The position numbers and the translations under genes were made by a program. Below, piece after piece: positions 1 through 6,351 of a DNA stretch of 9,124 bases. The number at the start of each line of letters is the position of its first letter. The stretch's first letter is position 1. The notes under the pieces were generated by a model that saw only the letters and a list, made by a program, of their open reading frames with translations, did not search any database and was not told where the DNA came from. Source of the DNA: an uncultured Clostridia bacterium. Its GTDB lineage: Bacteria > Bacillota > Clostridia > Oscillospirales > Ruminococcaceae. The stretch lies in contig CANEHP010000088.1 of assembly GCA_947427325.1 (NCBI GenBank), forward strand, positions 1 to 9,124, in the 5' to 3' direction.

Positions 1-52
1 TCGGCAAAATTTGCCGAAAAGATGCGTGCCAATTTCTATGAGAACAAGTTCT
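1..52 (+). repeat. Partial copy C of a dispersed long-hairpin element
   Basis: These 52 bases are an exact reverse-complement match to 6067-6118, the left arm of element A. The 23-bp core shared by all three copies is at 3-25, and the 17-bp terminal arm is at 36-52. The rest of this copy lies outside the window to the left. By comparison with A, the strand that would fold with G-U pairs is the plus strand here, and this is its 3' arm. No gene follows closely on the plus strand; the leftward YdcF gene ends at 245, so this copy is convergent with it. The family is discussed under A and B. Confidence 0.85.
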
Positions 53-57
53 CAAGG

Positions 58-86
58 AAAAAAACGCAGTCAAACCGACGTTTGAC
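58..86 (-). terminator. Probable rho-independent terminator after the citrate synthase-YdcF unit
   Basis: A 7-bp stem (GTCAAAC at 69-75, GTTTGAC at 80-86) encloses a CGAC loop. Read leftward, it is followed by TGCG and a run of seven T (58-64 on the plus strand). It lies about 160 bp beyond the YdcF stop codon, so it would leave a long 3' untranslated tail. Read rightward, the same stem is followed by GAGGC and five T, so it could act in both directions. The stem is short and moderate in GC, hence moderate confidence. Confidence 0.5.
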
Positions 87-244
87 GAGGCTTTTTGACG
101 CAGAAGATGACCGTTTTGGGGTGAAAAGACGGCGTTCCCGATTTTTCAAACAAGCCCTAATACCCCAATTCAAAATAATCTATAAAAATCCGGGCAAGCC
201 GTGCCATATCGGCATAAGCAAGCCGAGATCTTTGGCAAAACAAA

Positions 245-1027
245 TTATGACCCAAACACAAATCTGTGAGAAAGGGCAAACCATTCCCTTATCCAATAAG
301 CCGCCGCCAGCCAAGGCGGTGTTTCTGCGCTTACCGCCGTGGGGATAAGGTCAAATTCCTCCGCAATCAGCGCAGCTCTGAATTGGTGAAAGCCGTCGGT
401 GACTATTGCCGCTTCGGCGACCTCTATGTTTTTTTCTTTTAGTAAGGCTAAGGAGTTTTCTATATTTTCTCTTGTGCTTTCCGACTTGTCCTCGGTCAGT
501 ATTCTGTCCTCGGCTATTCCCTTTTCCGCAAGGCAGGCTTTCATTGCCTCAGCCTCGGACGTTGGCTCGTCAAAACCCTGTCCTCCCGATACTATGCAGA
601 TAACATCGGGATTATCACTTAAAAATTCATAGGCGGCGTCAATCCTTTTGCTGAGCATTAAGCTGGGATTGCCGCTTTTTTGCACCTTACAGCCCAAAAC
701 TATCACCACGTCGGGATTTTCGGGAGAGGTAAGGGCAGATTTAAGCATAAGAGCCGAAAGAACAAAAGCGTAAATCACCAAAATGCCGAATATTCCGCAA
801 AGGGAGAGAAAAATAATCTTTAACGCCCTGTGCGCCATAATTTTTTTAACAAGATTTTTTACCCTCTGCCAAAAAAAGGTAACCGCAAGAAGCGCCGAGA
901 ACATAAAAAGACCGAAAAGCACTCCCACGTTACTGACGTTTCTGAATAAGGGAAAGACAAAGGTAAGTAACATTAAAAGCTCTAATGCTATCAGAGCGAT
1001 TTTCATTGCTTTTTTAAATGCTGTCAT
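245..1027 (-). CDS. YdcF/SanA-like DUF218 membrane protein
   Basis: This 260-residue protein has three hydrophobic helices (about 7-27, 33-53 and 70-93) followed by a DUF218/YdcF domain from about 105 to 250. Family motifs visible are VIVLGC (108-113), SGG (147-149), an acidic SEAEAM segment (157-162), the SESTRENI segment (182-189) and TDGFHQFRA (210-218). Related proteins (SanA, ElyC, YdcF) are linked to cell-envelope or peptidoglycan-precursor homeostasis, but no reaction is established for most members. The soluble domain follows the last helix; which side of the membrane it faces is not clear from sequence alone. The start has a GAGAGG-type ribosome binding site 8 bases upstream. The gene begins 40 bp after citrate synthase with no terminator between them, so cotranscription is likely. 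The family assignment is firm; the function is not. Confidence 0.9.
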   Translation of the reverse strand: MTAFKKAMKIALIALELLMLLTFVFPLFRNVSNVGVLFGLFMFSALLAVTFFWQRVKNLVKKIMAHRALKIIFLSLCGIFGILVIYAFVLSALMLKSALTSPENPDVVIVLGCKVQKSGNPSLMLSKRIDAAYEFLSDNPDVICIVSGGQGFDEPTSEAEAMKACLAEKGIAEDRILTEDKSESTRENIENSLALLKEKNIEVAEAAIVTDGFHQFRAALIAEEFDLIPTAVSAETPPWLAAAYWIREWFALSHRFVFGS

Positions 1028-1067
1028 TTGGTTTTCCTCTCAAAAAAGACGCAGACATATTTGACGG

Positions 1068-2432
1068 TCATCTTTCGGAAAGGGGTATATAATCCTGCTC
1101 TTCGCCTATGCTCCTATAAGCGGGCCGGATAATTTTTCCTACGTTGATAAGCTCCTCCATACGGTGAGCCGACCAGCCGCTTATTCTCGCTACCGCAAAA
1201 ATAGGCGTATACAGCTCTAAGGGCAGTCCCATCATTTTATAGGCAAAGCCGCTGTAAAAGTCTACGTTGGGGCTTACTCCCTTATAGATCTTCTTCCTTG
1301 CGGAAATTATTTTCGGGGCAAGCTCCGCAACCTTGTCATAAAGACCGTATTCCTCTTCCATACCCTTTTCCTTTGAAAGCCTTTCCACATAGCCCTTAAA
1401 CACCATGGCGCGAGGGTCGGAAACGGAGTAAACGGCATGTCCCATACCGTAAATAAGTCCCGCCCTGTCAAAGGCTTCTTTATTTAACAAGGCTTCAAGG
1501 TATCTGCCTACCTCTTCATCGTCTGCCCAGTCCTTAACATTTTCCTTCAGATCCTCAAACATTCTCATAACCTTAAGGTTAGCGCCGCCGTGCTTGGGTC
1601 CCTTTAAGGAGCAGAGAGCCGCCGCAATAGCCGAATAGGTGTCCGTTCCCGAGCTGGTGACAACATGGGTGGTAAAGGTGGAGTTGTTTCCGCCGCCATG
1701 CTCGGCATGAAGCACCAGCGCCAAATCAAGAACATGAGCTTCAAGCTCGGTATAGCTGCTGTCGGGGCGAAGCAGGTGCAGAATATTTTCCGCAATGGAT
1801 AGATCGGGGTTGGGCTGATGAATAAAAAGACTTTGCTTTTCTATATAAAAGTTGTAAGCCTGATAGCCGTAAACGGAAAGCATGGGGAATACCGCAATCA
1901 GCTTTAAGCATTGCCTTAAAACATTTGGCAGGCTTACGTCGTTGGGGTTTTCGTCATAGCTGTGAAGGGTGAGAACGCTCCTTGCAAGAGAGTTCATCAT
2001 ATCCTCGCTGGGACCTTTCATAATAACGTCTCGGATAAAGTTTGTGGGCAGCGTCATAAGCTCGCCCAAAAGAGCTTTAAAGCCTGCAAGCTGCTCCTTG
2101 TTCGGCAGTACGCCGAAAAGCAAAAGATAGGTGGTTTCCTCAAAGCCGAAACGCTTGTCCTGCGCAAAGCCCCTTATTATATCCTCGATATTTATGCCTC
2201 TGTAATACAGCTTTCCCTCGCAGGGAACGGACTGTCCGTCAACGGTCTTGGCGGCTCTTATGTCCGATATGTGGGTAAGTCCCGTAAGAACGCCCTTTCC
2301 GTTTAAGTCCCTAAGTCCTCTTTTTACCTCGTATTTTCCGTAAAGCTCGGGATCGATCACACTGTTTTCGACGCAAAGGTCGGTAAGCTGACGAATCTCG
2401 GGCAGTATGCTTCCAAAATAGTTATTTTCCAT
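1068..2432 (-). CDS. gltA: Citrate synthase
   Basis: This 454-residue protein matches citrate synthase over its length. It condenses acetyl-CoA and oxaloacetate to citrate in the cytoplasm. The three catalytic positions are recognisable: His281 in KGPKHGGAN, His332 in GMGHAVY and Asp391 in NVDFYSG. The substrate-pocket segment HAEHGGGNNSTF (242-253) is also present. It is longer than the roughly 370-430 residues of many bacterial enzymes, with an extended N-terminal segment before GKLYYRGI (73-80), as in clostridial homologues. The start is supported by a TCCTCC complement (AGGAGGA read leftward) six bases upstream and by a consensus promoter at 2508-2536. In anaerobes with partial TCA cycles this enzyme usually feeds 2-oxoglutarate and glutamate synthesis; no aconitase or isocitrate dehydrogenase is visible here. 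The YdcF-like gene follows 40 bp downstream. Confidence 0.96.
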   Translation of the reverse strand: MENNYFGSILPEIRQLTDLCVENSVIDPELYGKYEVKRGLRDLNGKGVLTGLTHISDIRAAKTVDGQSVPCEGKLYYRGINIEDIIRGFAQDKRFGFEETTYLLLFGVLPNKEQLAGFKALLGELMTLPTNFIRDVIMKGPSEDMMNSLARSVLTLHSYDENPNDVSLPNVLRQCLKLIAVFPMLSVYGYQAYNFYIEKQSLFIHQPNPDLSIAENILHLLRPDSSYTELEAHVLDLALVLHAEHGGGNNSTFTTHVVTSSGTDTYSAIAAALCSLKGPKHGGANLKVMRMFEDLKENVKDWADDEEVGRYLEALLNKEAFDRAGLIYGMGHAVYSVSDPRAMVFKGYVERLSKEKGMEEEYGLYDKVAELAPKIISARKKIYKGVSPNVDFYSGFAYKMMGLPLELYTPIFAVARISGWSAHRMEELINVGKIIRPAYRSIGEEQDYIPLSER

Positions 2433-2507
2433 TAAATCCTCCTGTTTCTTACGCTGTCAAGCTCCCTTTCCGTTTTTATATTTTCCGTTTATATATATTT
2501 TTGTTTA

Positions 2508-2536
2508 AGTATACCATATTTTAAAGGCAATGTCAA
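2508..2536 (-). promoter_or_regulatory. Sigma-A promoter of citrate synthase
   Basis: Read leftward there is TTGACA (2531-2536), a 17-bp spacer and TATACT (2508-2513). This is a near-consensus housekeeping promoter and would give a leader of about 70 nt before the ATG at 2432. No obvious riboswitch or attenuator fits in the leader. Confidence 0.8.
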
Positions 2537-2575
2537 AAAAGAGGGCGGTGTTTCACGCAGTTTTCAGAAATCAAA

Positions 2576-2621
2576 CAGGTAAGCATTTTTGCCCGTTTTT
2601 CAAGGCGAAAACGCTTACCTG
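2576..2621 (-). terminator. Strong intergenic hairpin, candidate glyS terminator
   Basis: The arms CAGGTAAGC (2576-2584) and GCTTACCTG (2613-2621) pair perfectly. The stem can extend inward through the T/A run to GCC/GGC, giving about 18 bp with two imperfect positions and a 10-nt loop. It lies about 90 bp past the glyS stop and before the citrate synthase promoter, where a terminator is expected. Read leftward, only a broken T stretch (TTTGATTT) follows, so termination may be weak or the hairpin may instead stabilise mRNA 3' ends. A second small palindrome, CGGTAAATTACCG, sits at 2671-2683 without a T run. Confidence 0.45.
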
Positions 2622-2709
2622 CTTGGATAGACGGAAAATTTTTACGTCGGTTATGAAATTCTTTTTAAGTCGGTAAATTACCGCCAACTTTTCCGAGAGC
2701 GGGTTAATA

Positions 2710-4086
2710 TCAGCCTATCCTCTCGCCAATATAGCTTTCCAGCTGATCAATATCAATTCTTTCCTGCTCCATGGAATCTCTCTCACGAACGGTAACCTTA
2801 TGATCGGTTTCGCTGTCAAAGTCGTAGGTTATGCAGAATGGCGTGCCGATTTCGTCCTGTCTGCGGTAACGCTTGCCTATAGAGCCTGCCTCGTCATAGT
2901 CTGCCATAAAGCTCTTGGCCAGTCTGTCGCTGATTTCCAGAGCGGGGGCGGAAAGCTTCTTTGACAAAGGAAGAACCGCCGCCTTAATAGGCGCAATAGA
3001 AGGCTTGAAGTGCAGCACGACTCTTGTATCGTTCTTTTCGGCGTCGACGATCTCCTCGTCATAAGCCTCGCAAAGAAGCGCCAAAACGGTTCTGTCAAGT
3101 CCGTAGGTTGACTCAATAATATAGGGGATAAACTTTTCGTTGGTTTCGGGGTCAAGGTAATCCATTTTCTGCCCGCTGTATTCCTGGTGGCGTGTAAGGT
3201 CGAAGTCGGTGCGGTTGTGAGTGCCGTTTACCTCGCCCCAGCCGAAGGGGAACAGAAATTCGATATCGCAGGCCGCCTTTGCGTAATGCGCCAGCTTTTC
3301 GTGGTCATGATAGCGCAAATGCTCCTCTTTAATGCCCAGATCCATATAGAACCGCTTGCCGAACTGCTTAAAATATTCGTAAAGCTCCGAGTCCGTACCC
3401 TCCTTGCAGAAGGTCTGAAACTCCATTTGCTCAAACTCAATGGTTCTGAAGGTAAAGTTTCCGGGGGTTATTTCGTTTCTGAACGCCTTTCCTATCTGTC
3501 CTATCGAAAAAGGCAGCTTGGCTCTCATGGTACGCTGAACGTTAAGGAAATTCACATACTCGCCCTGGGCGTTTTCGGGGCGGAGATAGATAACGCTTTT
3601 GCTGTCGTTGGTAACTCCTCTGTAGGTCTGGAACATCAGGTTAAATTCACGGATACCCGTGTAGTTTGAAGCACCGCACTTGGGACAGGGAATCTTATGC
3701 TCCTCAATATACCTAAACATTTCCTCCTTGGTCATTGCGTCGGGGTGAGCGTCGGGGTCAAAGCTTTCGATAAGATTGTCGGCTCTGTGGCGCATTTTGC
3801 ATTCCTTGCAGTCCAAAAGCGGGTCGGAAAAGCTTGCCACATGACCCGAAGCCTCCCATACTCTCGGGTGCATTAAGATATCTGCGTCCAGCTCGTAGCT
3901 GTTTCTTCTCTCCTGTATAAAACGCTTTCTCCAAGCGTCCTTCACGGTGTTTTTAAGCCGAGTGCCGAGAGGACCGTAATCCCATGTGTTGGCAAGACCG
4001 CCGTAAATTTCGCTGCCCGCATAAATAAAGCCTCTGTTTTTGCACAAGGCAACAATTTTGTCCATTGTTTTTTCGGTGTTTTCCAT
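2710..4086 (-). CDS. glyS: Glycyl-tRNA synthetase, single-chain alpha2 type
   Basis: This 458-residue class II aminoacyl-tRNA synthetase charges tRNA-Gly in the cytoplasm. It is the homodimeric form (about 460 residues), not the alpha2beta2 GlyQ/GlyS pair. Visible landmarks are MHPRVWEASGHV (72-83), two CxxC pairs (Cys93/Cys96 and Cys134/Cys137) that probably bind zinc, RPENAQGEY (169-177), class II motif 2 around FRNEI (202-206), and motif 3 GLDRTVLALL (329-338). The C-terminal anticodon-binding domain runs from about 355 to 455. An AAAGGA sequence 13 bases upstream is a rather distant ribosome binding site; no better start is visible. Many Firmicutes control this gene with a glycine T-box, but no T-box consensus was found upstream. 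Instead element B fills the gap to ilvE. Confidence 0.96.
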   Translation of the reverse strand: MENTEKTMDKIVALCKNRGFIYAGSEIYGGLANTWDYGPLGTRLKNTVKDAWRKRFIQERRNSYELDADILMHPRVWEASGHVASFSDPLLDCKECKMRHRADNLIESFDPDAHPDAMTKEEMFRYIEEHKIPCPKCGASNYTGIREFNLMFQTYRGVTNDSKSVIYLRPENAQGEYVNFLNVQRTMRAKLPFSIGQIGKAFRNEITPGNFTFRTIEFEQMEFQTFCKEGTDSELYEYFKQFGKRFYMDLGIKEEHLRYHDHEKLAHYAKAACDIEFLFPFGWGEVNGTHNRTDFDLTRHQEYSGQKMDYLDPETNEKFIPYIIESTYGLDRTVLALLCEAYDEEIVDAEKNDTRVVLHFKPSIAPIKAAVLPLSKKLSAPALEISDRLAKSFMADYDEAGSIGKRYRRQDEIGTPFCITYDFDSETDHKVTVRERDSMEQERIDIDQLESYIGERIG

Positions 4087-4122
4087 TAAAAATCTTATAT
4101 CCTTTCTTGATTTTTAAATTTA

Positions 4123-4444
4123 AGCGTGTTCACATAAAACCCGGCATGCATCTTTTCGGCAAATTTTGCCACATTCTTCGTTTTGTCATTTGCTTTGACG
4201 CCCACGCCTCCTTGCGCCGGCTTTGGGCAAATGACCGAACGCATCGTGCGTTAATTTTTATGAAATATGACGATATTCCTGCAAAATTTTGCCTTGGGGC
4301 AACAAAATTGCGCACGAAAACCTGCACGAAAACCTGTGCGAAAATCTGCATGAAAACTGCATGAAAACCTGCACGAAAATTGGCTCGAAAACCTGCTCGA
4401 AAATCTGCACGAAAATCTGCATACCGATTTTATGTGAACACGCT
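4123..4444 (-). repeat. Element B: long-hairpin dispersed element with an internal 12-bp array
   Basis: This 322-bp unit is bounded by perfect 17-bp inverted repeats (4123-4139 and 4428-4444). It shares the 23-bp family core (4148-4170) with A and C, and its right half (about 4270-4320 and 4407-4444) also aligns with A. Compared with A it has an extra segment of roughly 76 bp in the middle and a nine-unit 12-bp array. It fills nearly the whole 362-bp gap between ilvE, whose stop codon is 4 bp away, and glyS, whose start is 36 bp away. No gene is supported inside it. No clear target-site duplication is seen. It could be a structured RNA in the ilvE-glyS transcript, a glyS leader, or a non-autonomous mobile element. 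Confidence 0.8.
4312..4418 (-). repeat. Nine-unit 12-bp tandem array inside element B
   Basis: On the plus strand the units follow GCACGAAAACCT, with variants such as GTGCGAAAATCT, GCATGAAAACCT and GCTCGAAAATCT. Eight units are 12 bp; the fourth (4348-4358) is 11 bp and so breaks any reading frame. Element A carries one equivalent unit in the same place (near 6190-6202). Read leftward, each unit resembles the 5' strand of the terminal helix, so the array multiplies one side of the hairpin. Confidence 0.85.
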
Positions 4445-4448
4445 CCAA

Positions 4449-5513
4449 TCATTCAACAGTCTGAATCCAGCCCATGGTGTCGGGTATTCTGCCCCACTGA
4501 ATGCCTGTAAGGGTATCGTAAAGCATTTGGCTGACCTCGCCTATTTTGCCGCCGTTTACCGTCATATCCAGATCGCCGTATTTCAGATGACCGATAGGAG
4601 AAATAACCGCCGCTGTACCCGTGCCGAAGGCTTCCTTAAGCTTTCCGTCCCTGTGCGCCTCCACAAGCTCGTCTATGGAAATTCTTCTTTCATTTACGGT
4701 AAAGCCCTTGGAGCGCAAAAGCTCGATAATGGACATACGGGTAATGCCGCCTAAAATCGAGCCTACCAACGCAGGGGTTACCACCTCGTCGCCAACTATA
4801 AAGAACACGTTCATAGAGCCAACCTCTTCAACGTACTTTCTCTCCACGCCGTCAAGCCAAAGAGTCTGTACATAGCCGTCACGCTCCGCCTCCTCCTGTC
4901 CTTTAAGGGATATGGCATAGTTTGCGCCTGCCTTGGTGAAGCCCGTTCCGCCGGGAACTGCACGTACATACTGCTGCTCAACATAAATCTTTACAGGCTC
5001 GATACCGTTGGGATAGTATGCGCCCACAGGGGAAAGGATAATGGCAAAAATAAGGTGCTTTGCGGGGTGTACGCCGATATGAACGTCATTGGCGAAAATG
5101 TAGGGACGGATATAAAGAGATGTTCCCTCCTCGGTGGGAATCCAGTCCTCGTCAATCTTTACCAATGTTTTAACAGCCTTTATGGCAAATTCCTCGTCAA
5201 TTTTGGGAATACACAGACGGTCGCAGGAAAGGTTCATTCTCGCCATATTCTTTTCGGGACGGAATAACTGAATTTTGCCCTCGGCGGTGCGGTAAGCCTT
5301 TAAGCCCTCGAAAATCTCCTGAGCATAATGCAGCACCATTGAAGCAGGGTCTATTTCAAAGGGTGCATAAGGCACTATTCTCGGATCGTGCCAGCCCTGT
5401 CCCTCGTCATAGTTCATAATAAACATATGGTCGGTGTAGTAGTTGCCGAAGCCTAATTCTGTCTGATCGGGCTTTTGCTTTTTAGTGCTTGTTTTTGTGA
5501 TTTTGATTTCCAT
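4449..5513 (-). CDS. ilvE: Branched-chain amino acid aminotransferase
   Basis: This 354-residue PLP-dependent fold-type IV aminotransferase interconverts leucine, isoleucine and valine with their 2-oxo acids, using glutamate/2-oxoglutarate. It belongs to the longer, eukaryote-like BCAT branch (about 340-360 residues). The PLP lysine is Lys194 in GGTGFTKAGANYA. The cofactor-contacting glutamate is Glu230 in VEEVGSMN. The phosphate-binding FGTGTAA is at 296-302, and the substrate-pocket segment FEGLKAYR is at 68-75. The start is supported by AAGGAAGG about 8 bases upstream and a promoter at 5576-5604. No other ilv or leu genes are nearby, so it appears as a stand-alone gene. There is no terminator other than element B before glyS, so readthrough into glyS is possible. 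Confidence 0.96.
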   Translation of the reverse strand: MEIKITKTSTKKQKPDQTELGFGNYYTDHMFIMNYDEGQGWHDPRIVPYAPFEIDPASMVLHYAQEIFEGLKAYRTAEGKIQLFRPEKNMARMNLSCDRLCIPKIDEEFAIKAVKTLVKIDEDWIPTEEGTSLYIRPYIFANDVHIGVHPAKHLIFAIILSPVGAYYPNGIEPVKIYVEQQYVRAVPGGTGFTKAGANYAISLKGQEEAERDGYVQTLWLDGVERKYVEEVGSMNVFFIVGDEVVTPALVGSILGGITRMSIIELLRSKGFTVNERRISIDELVEAHRDGKLKEAFGTGTAAVISPIGHLKYGDLDMTVNGGKIGEVSQMLYDTLTGIQWGRIPDTMGWIQTVE

Positions 5514-5575
5514 CTTTGTCGCCTTCCTTTTTATTTTAAAAATAAATTGCTTTTATATATGGATTTATACAATAC

Positions 5576-5604
5576 ATTTTACCATAATAAAGGGAATTTG
5601 TAAA
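5576..5604 (-). promoter_or_regulatory. Probable sigma-A promoter of ilvE
   Basis: Read leftward there is TTTACA (5599-5604), a 17-bp spacer and TAAAAT (5576-5581), giving a leader of about 60 nt. The leader is too short for a T-box. The rest of the gap up to 5707 holds no recognisable gene or RNA. Confidence 0.5.
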
Positions 5605-5707
5605 TACGGACATAAAAATTTTGTCATTTTACATATAACCGCACAGGGCCGGCAAAGAGCAGGAACGCTCCCATAGTCGGATTTGTCCGTTTCTATTGAG
5701 ATTTGGT

Positions 5708-5745
5708 ATAAAACAAAAGAGACACGATTCAGCTATCGTTGTCTC
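5708..5745 (-). terminator. Rho-independent terminator overlapping the end of the XRE gene
   Basis: Read leftward, GAGACAACGAT (5735-5745) pairs with ATCGTGTCTC (5719-5728) with one bulged base. The loop is AGCTGA (5729-5734), and a T-rich TTTTGTTTTAT follows. The loop contains the TGA stop codon, so the 5' arm is coding and the 3' arm is not. Confidence 0.75.
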
Positions 5746-6043
5746 CTTCGTTGTCTCCTTTATTTTTTATACAGTCCACAATGTCAAAAACCGCCTGACG
5801 TTCCTTTTCGGAAAGGTCGGTAATATCTACCGTCACTCGGTCGGGAGCGTTAAACATACCGTCAAGGGTCGTGTTGAAGATTTTCGACATTTCCACAATA
5901 TGCTTGAGCTGGGGAGTGGCATAGCCCAGCTCCCATGCGTTTACGGAGCTTCGGGTAACGTCAAGGCGCTTGGCAAGCTCGGACTGACTTATTCCCATTG
6001 AAGCTCTCAGCTCGGCTATCCTCTGACACAGATTGTAAATCAT
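5729..6043 (-). CDS. XRE-family helix-turn-helix regulator
   Basis: This 104-residue protein has a Cro/C1-type DNA-binding domain at about 6-62. The helix-turn-helix is in SQSELAKRLDVTRSSVNAWE (19-38), followed by the usual GYATPQLKHIVEMSKIFNTTLDGMF segment in which helices 4 and 5 pack. A short acidic helix (about 77-95) and a GDNEGDN tail follow, perhaps for dimerisation. No ligand or protease domain is seen. An AAAGGAG ribosome binding site lies 6 bases before the ATG. Its terminator overlaps its stop codon. Element A lies 23 bp upstream in the sense direction, and the divergent BspA-like gene starts 339 bp away, so it may regulate itself or that gene. Its targets are unknown. Confidence 0.9.
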   Translation of the reverse strand: MIYNLCQRIAELRASMGISQSELAKRLDVTRSSVNAWELGYATPQLKHIVEMSKIFNTTLDGMFNAPDRVTVDITDLSEKERQAVFDIVDCIKNKGDNEGDNDS

Positions 6044-6066
6044 ACTGATCTCCTTTGGACGGACTT

Positions 6067-6228
6067 AGAACTTGTTCTCATAGAAATTGGCACGCATCTT
6101 TTCGGCAAATTTTGCCGATGACTGCGTCAAAATTCCTTAAAATACACGAGTATTCCTGCGGAATTTTTCCTTGTCCTCGACAAAATTTGCTCGAAAATCC
6201 GCACACCATTCCTATGAGAACAAGTTCT
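6067..6228 (-). repeat. Element A: complete 162-bp long-hairpin element
   Basis: Perfect 17-bp inverted repeats (6067-6083 and 6212-6228) bound the element, and pairing continues inward for about 50 bp per arm. The centre adds further arms: AAAATTCC (6129-6136) with GGAATTTT (6160-6167), then AATAC (6141-6145) with GTATT (6150-6154) around an ACGA loop. The whole unit can therefore form one extended hairpin. The shared core is at 6094-6116, and 6067-6118 equals copy C exactly. A TTA flanks both ends (6065-6067 and 6228-6230), which could be a 3-bp target duplication but is too short to be convincing. It lies in the XRE leader region. Confidence 0.85.
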
Positions 6229-6249
6229 TAATTTGACCTTTATGATATT

Positions 6250-6281
6250 ATTATATCCCCTTTTGACGTGTATTTTGTACA
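6250..6281 (-). promoter_or_regulatory. Possible XRE promoter with an overlapping operator-like palindrome
   Basis: Read leftward there is TATAAT at 6250-6255, but the -35 region (about 6273-6278) is poor. A TGTA-N5-TACA palindrome at 6269-6281 covers that -35 position, as expected for a repressor site. If this is the XRE promoter, the transcript would include all of element A. The site also lies about 40 bp upstream of the rightward promoter at 6323-6351. Confidence 0.35.
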
Positions 6282-6322
6282 GCTCATTATGATATGATGA
6301 TTTACTTTTAAGATTATTATAC

Positions 6323-6351
6323 TTGACATATGTAAAAAATAGCAGTATAAT
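6323..6351 (+). promoter_or_regulatory. Consensus sigma-A promoter of the BspA-like gene
   Basis: TTGACA (6323-6328), a 17-bp spacer and TATAAT (6346-6351) match the housekeeping consensus exactly. The leader is about 25 nt and contains GGAGG (6369-6373) 9 bases before the ATG. Strong expression is expected unless it is repressed. Confidence 0.88.

Noticed and set aside
36..52. LexA/DinR-like site in the element termini (GAAC and GTTC)
   Set aside because: The half-sites are two bases apart rather than the four of the Firmicute DinR box, and they are part of a repeated terminus rather than a promoter.
184..205. Second terminator candidate after the YdcF gene (GGCA/TGCC hairpin with ATTTTTA)
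   Set aside because: The stem is only 4 bp; the hairpin at 58-86 is better.
22..348. 108-codon rightward open frame at the left edge
   Set aside because: It begins inside element C, crosses the terminator hairpin and overlaps the end of the YdcF gene on the other strand; there is no ribosome binding site and the composition is not protein-like.
4130..4213. Possible 19-codon leader peptide in element B with AAGGAGG at 4207-4213
   Set aside because: The spacing from AAGGAGG to the ATG at 4187-4189 is 17 bases, too long for a normal start, and the nearer GTG is only one base away.
4087..4448. Glycine T-box or riboswitch upstream of glyS
   Set aside because: No T-box consensus or specifier-loop pattern was found; the region is the hairpin element.
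4130..4510. Several overlapping open frames in element B, some encoding QIFVQVF-like repeats
   Set aside because: They arise from the 12-bp array, which lacks stop codons in several frames; the 11-bp unit breaks periodic frames and no good start signal exists.
5620..5707. Possible small RNA or gene remnant between the XRE and ilvE genes
   Set aside because: Only short hairpins (for example GAGC/GCTC) are present, and no known RNA signature or open frame was recognised.
6065..6230. TTA target-site duplication proving that element A is a MITE
   Set aside because: Three AT-rich bases, overlapping the element ends, are expected by chance; B and C show no equivalent.
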